Below are positions 58,010 to 64,000 of a DNA stretch of 64,000 nucleotides, piece after piece; the stretch's first letter is position 1; each line of letters opens with the position of its first letter. The position numbers and the translations under genes were made by a program. A model generated the notes under the pieces. It ran no database searches, had not been told where the DNA came from, and saw only the letters and a list, made by a program, of their open reading frames with translations. The stretch comes from Henricia sp. BOLD:AAB3569 (Eukaryota > Echinodermata > Asteroidea > Spinulosida > Echinasteridae): the NCBI GenBank assembly GCA_037783545.1, contig JBBELK010000921.1, forward strand, positions 372,001 to 436,000, written 5' to 3'.

Positions 58010-58490
58010 CATGTCGTAGCATAATCGTACCGGTACAACTGTCCTATGACATGCGTACGATTATCGTACGATTATCATACGATTTTAGGGATTTTAGGGA
58101 TTTTAAAGACCCTCAAGCTCGTACGATAATTGTACGCATGTCGTAGGACAGTCTTAAGATTATCACATGATTATCGTGGGATATGGGATTAACGCAAGAC
58201 AAAAATATCCTTGTGAAACAGTCGTGAGATTGCGGGACGTATCTTGACAAATCGCTCCTTGAAGACGTCTTAGAGTACACGTTGCTATCCATGTTGCTGA
58301 AGAAGTGCTGGGTGGTCGTACATGTAGTTCCAGAGAAGATACGAGAGGATATCTTACGATTGACGTACGATGGTCCTGCGATGCTCGTACATGTACGTGT
58401 ACGATGGTTGTTGACTGCACGATGACAAAATATCGTACGACAAACGTAGAACAGTCGCAGGACATTCGTACGATTTACCTCCGACAATGT
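58010..58490. repeat. Palindrome-rich CGTACGAT region
   Basis: Many CGTACGAT / ATCGTACG palindromes occur here. A larger inverted pair is TGTCCTATGACATGCGTACG (near 58040) against CGTACGCATGTCGTAGGACA-type sequence near 58130-58150. Short ORFs on both strands follow the repeat and are not called. Confidence 0.75.
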
Positions 58491-60244
58491 GCTCATTTTC
58501 CCCACGACTGACACATGACATGATTTTCCTTTGTGAGTGCGGCTAAGATTGTAGACTAGTGTATAGATGCTTTGTATCGTAAGAGCCCACCCCAACATTA
58601 GCGGTGGGAATTTTCGTTTAATTCAGTAAACGTTTTGTAATTATTTCATGTACCGGTTAACCGTTTAACCGTTCGGCCGTCATTTGTCCTACAAACACAG
58701 AAGCACCGAAGGCCATCATCTAATGTGTCAAATTTCCCATACATACATCAAAAGCCATGACAGTGACAAAGATATATACATGTAAATCATTTGTTCCAAG
58801 AAGCCAGGCGAATATCCTCACTGTAGGCCAACGCATTGTGGATACATGAATAATAGAGAGGTTTCGCACTGTCATGAATACTGATACGGATACGCCATGA
58901 TTTTTAAATGCGCTTCGCGTGATGCGTAACCGAAGTACACATGTTTTCATACGCGTTGACTACGTTATCGGCCTTCGTATACGTATCATAAAAATAGATA
59001 CCGGTTATTCAGATTTTTCACTTTATCTGTGATGGATTAATAAGTTGTATGCATTTTGTTTGTTTTTGATGTATTAAATCCGTGAATATAGATCAAATTT
59101 AATTTGTGATGCCCACGCAAAAGCGAGGAAAATCTGTTGAAAACAAAGCCAAGCGCAGAGCAGATTTAGCACACGTACATGTACATTCACACAGTGCGAA
59201 ACCCAGTTCAGTGTGCGCATCAACGTGAACGGTTACCGTTATCATATCCGTATACGTAACTGTATTCGTCACCTTGCGAAACCTCTCCTATTGCTTTTCA
59301 AACATCTGATGTTTACACATGTATGCATGCACAGTAACACACTATGGATTTTGGGCCTTAAACCACCATGCTGTGTTTGTTTTCTTCTTCTTTTTAATGT
59401 TTGAGCATGCCACAGTTCTATTTGAAGCTTGTTTGGTACATGTACATGTACTCATGATCATGTTTAAACTTCACATGCAGTTAATTTGACAGTTTCACTT
59501 ATGATGCATCTTTTTCAGTATCTTTTGTTCACCAGTCCAAGTTAATTAGGGGGCGGGGCATGCCTATGTTTGCATGCATTTGCTTTTTAGGTCCACCATG
59601 GCACTTTAAATAGTGTTAATCCAGTTTCTAATCAAGGCAAGAAAAATTTCACATTAAGCCAGTCATTGTTTTAACTTGCCTTTTAAAGTGAACCGAGTGA
59701 CTTGCATACATAATACCAAATTTATTGTCATACTGAAAAGATTTTCCTTAAAGGTACACACCGGCCTACTGTTTACATGATTTAGTGATGTAGCAGCATT
59801 GACAATACCTTTTTGATGGTCGTTGTGAAAACAAATCATCAAAATATACCGTAATTTACAAAAGAAGTGCAAAATTAACAAAAACGTTCAACAGACGGGT
59901 TATACGCTTTACCAGCCGTTGCAACTACGCGCGAGCTTCACGACTTTGTCACGTTTATGATCACGATTTCACTGGACAGCCCGGACGACCGATTATGAAT
60001 TTCCCCTTTCTCTGGAGAAGTTAGCATCATGTTTTTTCTTCACGAACGTACATGTATCACCAACCAACCCGCCGTGTGTGCACTCGGGATATTTGCCGTG
60101 CTGCGCGGGGCGATCCACCGTAGTTTGCCATACTAGCCTGCGCTCGCTAAGTCCCATTCTCCGGACTCTAGAAACAAACATTTCTGTTCAAATTTTCATA
60201 CTAATGTTTAACTTTGTTTCATACCTGTATAAATAGTCTCTCTT

Positions 60245-60810
60245 TTGTCAATTACTTATAAATATTGTGGAAAAATCAGAGTTGAATTTGGTGCAGTTCT
60301 GCAGTAACAAACTTTTATACGGCTGGAAATACAACTAACTCACAAGACCACGTGACTTTTCGGAACCAGAAAAGTAAAAAAAAATGCTTAAAAAAGGCCA
60401 AATTTGACGGCGTCTTTTTAGGATATATCTCATTTACTCTGGAAAGCGCTTCAAAATAATCGTATGGGTCTATTTCGAGCCCGGCCAAAGCCAATAGAGC
60501 ATGATCGTTTTGCCAACTACTTATAAATGTGTGGACAATTGAGAGTTGAGTTTGGTGCAGTTCTGCAGTAAGAAACTTTCATGCGACTAGAACATGCGAC
60601 TGGACACAAAACTAACTCGCAAGACCATGTGACTTTTCGGAACCAGAATCTGGTTCAGAAAAGTCACGTGACCTCTGTTTTTGGAAAATTGCTAAAAAAC
60701 GGCAAAATTCTGTGGTTTCTTTTCAGGATATGTTCAGTTTATTTCGGAAGGGCATTCAAAATCTGGTATGGGTCAATTTGGAGCCCAAAATAGCCCAACG
60801 AAGCCAGTGT
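60245..60810 (+). repeat. Diverged direct repeat (~280 bp, two copies)
   Basis: Both copies have ACTTATAAAT, GGTGCAGTTCTGCAGTAA, AACTAACTC, GTGACTTTTCGGAACCAGA, AGGATAT and GTATGGGTC in the same order (about 60250-60500 and 60515-60805). The second copy has a 19-bp hairpin stem (60629-60647 / 60649-60667, one mismatch). Confidence 0.8.
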
Positions 60811-61569
60811 GTATACATGTACCTTAAATTGCCCAGTTTCAAAATTTGTTTTGGAGCGATTCGTGTAAATTTCCCAATCTGATAAAATCTACCTCTCTCC
60901 TAAAAATTTGTTTTGTTGGTTCAGGCATTTACAAAATACAATCTCTTTTGTAATGTGGGTGGCTCTTAAAAGAACCGTTTTGTTTCAAACAACTGGTCCC
61001 GTCAGGTGCTGGCATGCTCAGAATAGGCTTGTTTTGAGATCCCCGGCTTGGTAGCTGTTCCACCACAACTTGAAGAGGTGCTCCTGGATGGACTTCACAT
61101 TCTTAGGTTTATGTCGTTAGATCTTGGCCTCCTTGATGACTAACGATGATTCTCGTCCATTGAATCGCCAGTATACTGACTACGCTGGACCAGTTGGGGC
61201 AGCCCGAGCTTGAGTTGTCCAGGATCCATGTTGACTCAGTATAAGAACATATACATGTAGGTCGACACTGGGGAGGGGGCAGAGTAGTTTATTTTCCCCT
61301 AATGTTTGTTCACCTGCATAAAAAGAAAACAAAAATGTCATTAAAAGAAAGGGTACGACTCATCCCTGGTTTAAATCTATACTGACAAGACATGACTGAG
61401 GGTCTTGTAGACCAATAAACATGTTTAGGTTTTATCACACGCAATGAAAAACATCCATTTTGGGGGGAGTTATTGGACTTTTGACATTCTCGGGTAGATG
61501 GCATTCCGCAATTTAAGCGATATGATTAGGAACCGGTCTACGTATGCATGTCAAAGGTCCGCTGTAGTC

Positions 61570-61862
61570 ACTTCGCCCCACTTTCACCTCACCCAATTCG
61601 CCCTGCCGCCACTTCAAAATGGCTACAACTTTTTTCATCGGCTAAAGTTTTGAAAGGAAAAAAATGATGCCAATTTTGCAGGAAATAAAATATCTAATGT
61701 CTACATGTAAACAGTAAAATATAAGCAAAATAATTGAAAAGAAATAGACATTTCGCTATCGTTTACAATAACATCAGTTACAGTCAGACAAAAATACCGT
61801 CAGGAGAGGGGGCGAAGTGGCAATGAGGCAAACTGACATGGGGCGAAGTGGAAATGGGTCGA
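61570..61862. mobile_element. Small TIR element (GTCACTTCG ends)
   Basis: AGTCACTTCGCCCCACTTTC at the left faces GGGGCGAAGTGGAAATGGGT and CGAAGTGAC at the right. Subterminal CACTTCGCCCC motifs are repeated inside both ends. No target duplication was defined. Confidence 0.7.
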
Positions 61863-62988
61863 AGTGACCGACACCGCCAAAAATGTGCTAATGATTCTAT
61901 TGTGTGTGAAAAACCCCTAACGGGTCTGTAAATTGCTCATCAGTGTGCTAGTTTGACATTTTGATAGCCAATCATGCCTAGGCTATGAAATGATAAACAA
62001 AGCTAATCCTACAAAAATTGCAAAATTTCAATTTGATGAAGGGAAAGCTTTGTCCCATAGGCCTAGTGTTTGTACGGGTATTCTTTCCCCCAAGTCACTC
62101 CAAAATAACCAATTGATTGGAAAGACACGAGTAGTTGGTCATTCATGCCGAGTTGCTTGAAAATTACAAAAACACATGAATTAAACTTGCTGAATTTTAA
62201 AGTTTTTAAAAATTGTTTAAATTCTAAATTTGGGCTTTTCCATCAAATCTCCACATTACTTATTGCTCGATAAAATAGCAATCCCCAACTTTTACCAAAT
62301 ACGTTGTACTGTTTTACGTGTGTGAAAATAGCACATAATTCCACTATTCCAGCTTTCTAGCATCATTTTCTACTGCGATGCACAACACACAGAAAGCCCG
62401 TGCGCTGCCATGGCTGCGCCATGTTGTGCAGGGCGTTGAGACTGAACGTTTAACCGTAGAAAGGGTGCACAACTACACGCTACATGTGTAACACGTACGT
62501 GTGAGGGTCGTACACGAACTATAACTTTAAAATAACAAATCTCGAAAACTTACCATTGCCCAAACTTGCTTTTACATAAACTGTGCTGTAAACATCTTCA
62601 TTCATTAGTGGCCAAATTTTCAGTTCCAAGAAAAATTTGGAATGTGTGAAAAAATTGCATTTTTCCTGGTGTGTTGTACGGACAATTACCGCGACACGAT
62701 TTGCTCGACACACCAGCGCTAAAACCGGGTATTTGTTTTCACGTGACGTTTTTGGAAGCTCTGAGAAGCCTGACCCCTAACCCATAACCCCAACAGGCCA
62801 TGTCTGCTTTGCATATTCTTTTTAGACGTTTCAACCAATCATATTTAAGAGAAATTGCAACGGTACCAAATTAGCATTCGAACGTAAACAATAGTGCTAA
62901 ACGCACGCGCGTTGGCGCCACGTTCGCTACGCGGCTGGATAACTTCATCCAACAGAGGGCGCACTTTTTAAAACGTGGAACAGCCGTG

Positions 62989-64000
62989 TGTTATCAACAG
63001 ACATACCTCTAGTTGGCTTTCCGCACTCCTGCGGAAAGTCCTTGTTTCTGTTCTGATTTTTTTTTTGGCTTTCCGCACTCCTGCGGAAAGCCTTTGAAAC
63101 TGTTCTGATTTTTTTTTTTTTTTTTTTAGCTTTTTTTATTCTTCTCCCAAAACCCCATAGACAAAGCGCATGGCCTTTCTACCTGGCAAAACGGTCACTT
63201 GCAAAACTCGGATCATCATCAAACTTGGTCACAACAATCACCTCATAGTGAAGTACTGCACAAATGTGTTTACATTTTGATGATGTCATCAGGTGTCAGA
63301 TTACAAGCGTTTGAAATATATGGCCTTCAAATTGAAACTTCTGTAAAAATTCAACCGTTTGAGATACAAACTTTATTCTTTCGGCAATGGTCTTGACTAT
63401 CCAAGGTCTAAATTTCATACACAGACATTGACCTTGAATCTTGCTTCCTATTGGTCGAAAACGAGGCTGCCCTGTCATTTAAAACTGGTAGCAGATACAG
63501 AGATCGGGTCAAAAGTGTTAGTCTCAAGACCTCTTGGGCATTCCAAAAATACCAAAAGTTAAGTCGTGACACGAAAGAGCGCCCTCTAGCGGCAAGTTGA
63601 AAAATGGCCAAAACCTATTTTGAAGAGATGTCTGTGGCGAAGTTTTTGCAAATTGGCCCAAAATTGGTGCATATGTTCACTGAGGGTCAGTGAATACGCC
63701 CACACTTTCAAAAGTTTGATGACGTCACCAGGTGTCAAATTACACTCGCTTGAACGTGCATCCTTTTAACAGCTATATCTAGAGAACGAAACGGCCGATG
63801 AAGGTCAAATATTTTGTTTCAGGTTTGTTGTGACTTCGTCTAACGCATATTAGCAGCAAAATTTGGTGGCGTAACGATGACGTCATGAAATAAGCCCGTT
63901 TGTACAGCATACATTAGCCAAGGTCGTTCACTTCCTCTAATGGTCGTATGACCTTGAAACCGAGCAGGGACGTAGACTTGGTCATTAACATATAACATAC
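62989..64000 (+). repeat. Satellite array, block 4 (continues past the window)
   Basis: It continues the B-type tail cut at 56913, then two hairpin modules, then an A-type monomer up to the window end. Confidence 0.93.
63015..63127 (+). repeat. Two hairpin/T-run modules
   Basis: Stem-loops lie at 63015-63041 (GTCC ending) and 63067-63092 (GCC ending), each followed by a GTTCTGA tail and a T run. The GTCC version comes first, as at 930-1013. Confidence 0.8.

Larger units (their letters stand above)
56914..62988. mobile_element. 6.07-kb TIR element, Chapaev/CACTA-like, no transposase seen
   Basis: The ends are CACGGCTGTTTCAC and the inverted GTGGAACAGCCGTG (13 of 14 match). TGTT is present on both sides (56910-56913 and 62989-62992). 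Removing the element rejoins GCTCTGTT to ATCAACAGACATACC exactly as in other monomers, so both boundaries are firm. A CAC start and a 4-bp duplication fit the Chapaev branch of the CMC superfamily. The ORFs inside are short and I recognise no transposase. The inside holds several smaller repeats, listed separately. Confidence 0.85.

Noticed and set aside
58113-58598. 161-codon - strand ORF inside the 6-kb element as a candidate transposase
   Set aside because: It runs through the CGTACGAT palindrome field and shows no DDE or zinc-finger pattern.
1280-63562. Near-identical 67-codon ORFs on both strands in most satellite monomers
   Set aside because: They recur because monomers are homogenised. 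A- and B-type copies differ by many amino-acid changes, both strands are open at once, and no start context or protein family supports coding.

Overview
The window looks like repeat-dense DNA from an animal nucleus, most likely a marine invertebrate; I cannot name the phylum. The evidence is a Maverick/Polinton with metazoan-type genes, two recent Ty3/Gypsy-type LTR elements, many short inverted-repeat elements, and gene fragments of an expanded invertebrate type with splice-like borders. I see no bacterial-style operons, rRNA, tRNA or CRISPR array, and no complete single-copy host gene. All alignments were done by eye.

Layout. (1) 1-14.7 kb is a tandem array of roughly 0.9-1.1 kb monomers of two alternating types. 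The array resumes as one diverged monomer at 43.7-44.5 kb, then at 45.05-46.59, 53.10-56.91 and 62.99-64.0 kb. Those last three blocks were one array, later split by an LTR retrotransposon (46,589-53,098) and by a 6.07-kb TIR element (56,914-62,988, TSD TGTT). Hairpin-plus-T-run modules sit at one fixed position in some monomers. (2) 14.7-18.9 kb holds a possible promoter and first exon, a palindrome-rich repeat (copy 1), a short TIR element and a GC-rich block. (3) 18.95-19.27 and 32.46-34.1 kb are decayed relatives of the satellite. Between them lies a degraded Polinton (about 19.38-32.46 kb) with a polB tail, integrase, several virion-type or membrane-type genes and a Cys-rich HNH-like gene. 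A MITE interrupts the integrase region, and a young non-autonomous LTR element (23,866-28,932, TSD CAAG) lies inside the Polinton. (4) 34.1-43.7 kb has the second, inverted copy of the palindrome-rich repeat, a fold-back element, a 1,533-bp tandem duplication carrying a broken Cys-rich exon, the transposon that split that exon, and a TIR element with a GC-rich minisatellite core.

How the parts relate. Nesting gives a relative chronology. The old decayed satellite is older than the Polinton, and the Polinton is older than the MITE and LTR element inside it. In the young array, a 92-bp CACTA-like MITE came before the duplication flanking the Ty3/Gypsy element. Both LTR elements have LTR pairs differing by one base that I can see, so both are recent. 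The only long intact ORFs are the retroelement gag/pol frames; most short ORFs are homogenised satellite sequence.

Least explained features: the hairpin modules (an arm-swapped variant and a G.U-compatible variant suggest RNA), the 14-bp palindrome arrays, the in-frame gag-protease element lacking RT to integrase, and the 1,254-bp direct repeats flanking the Ty3/Gypsy element in place of a short target duplication.
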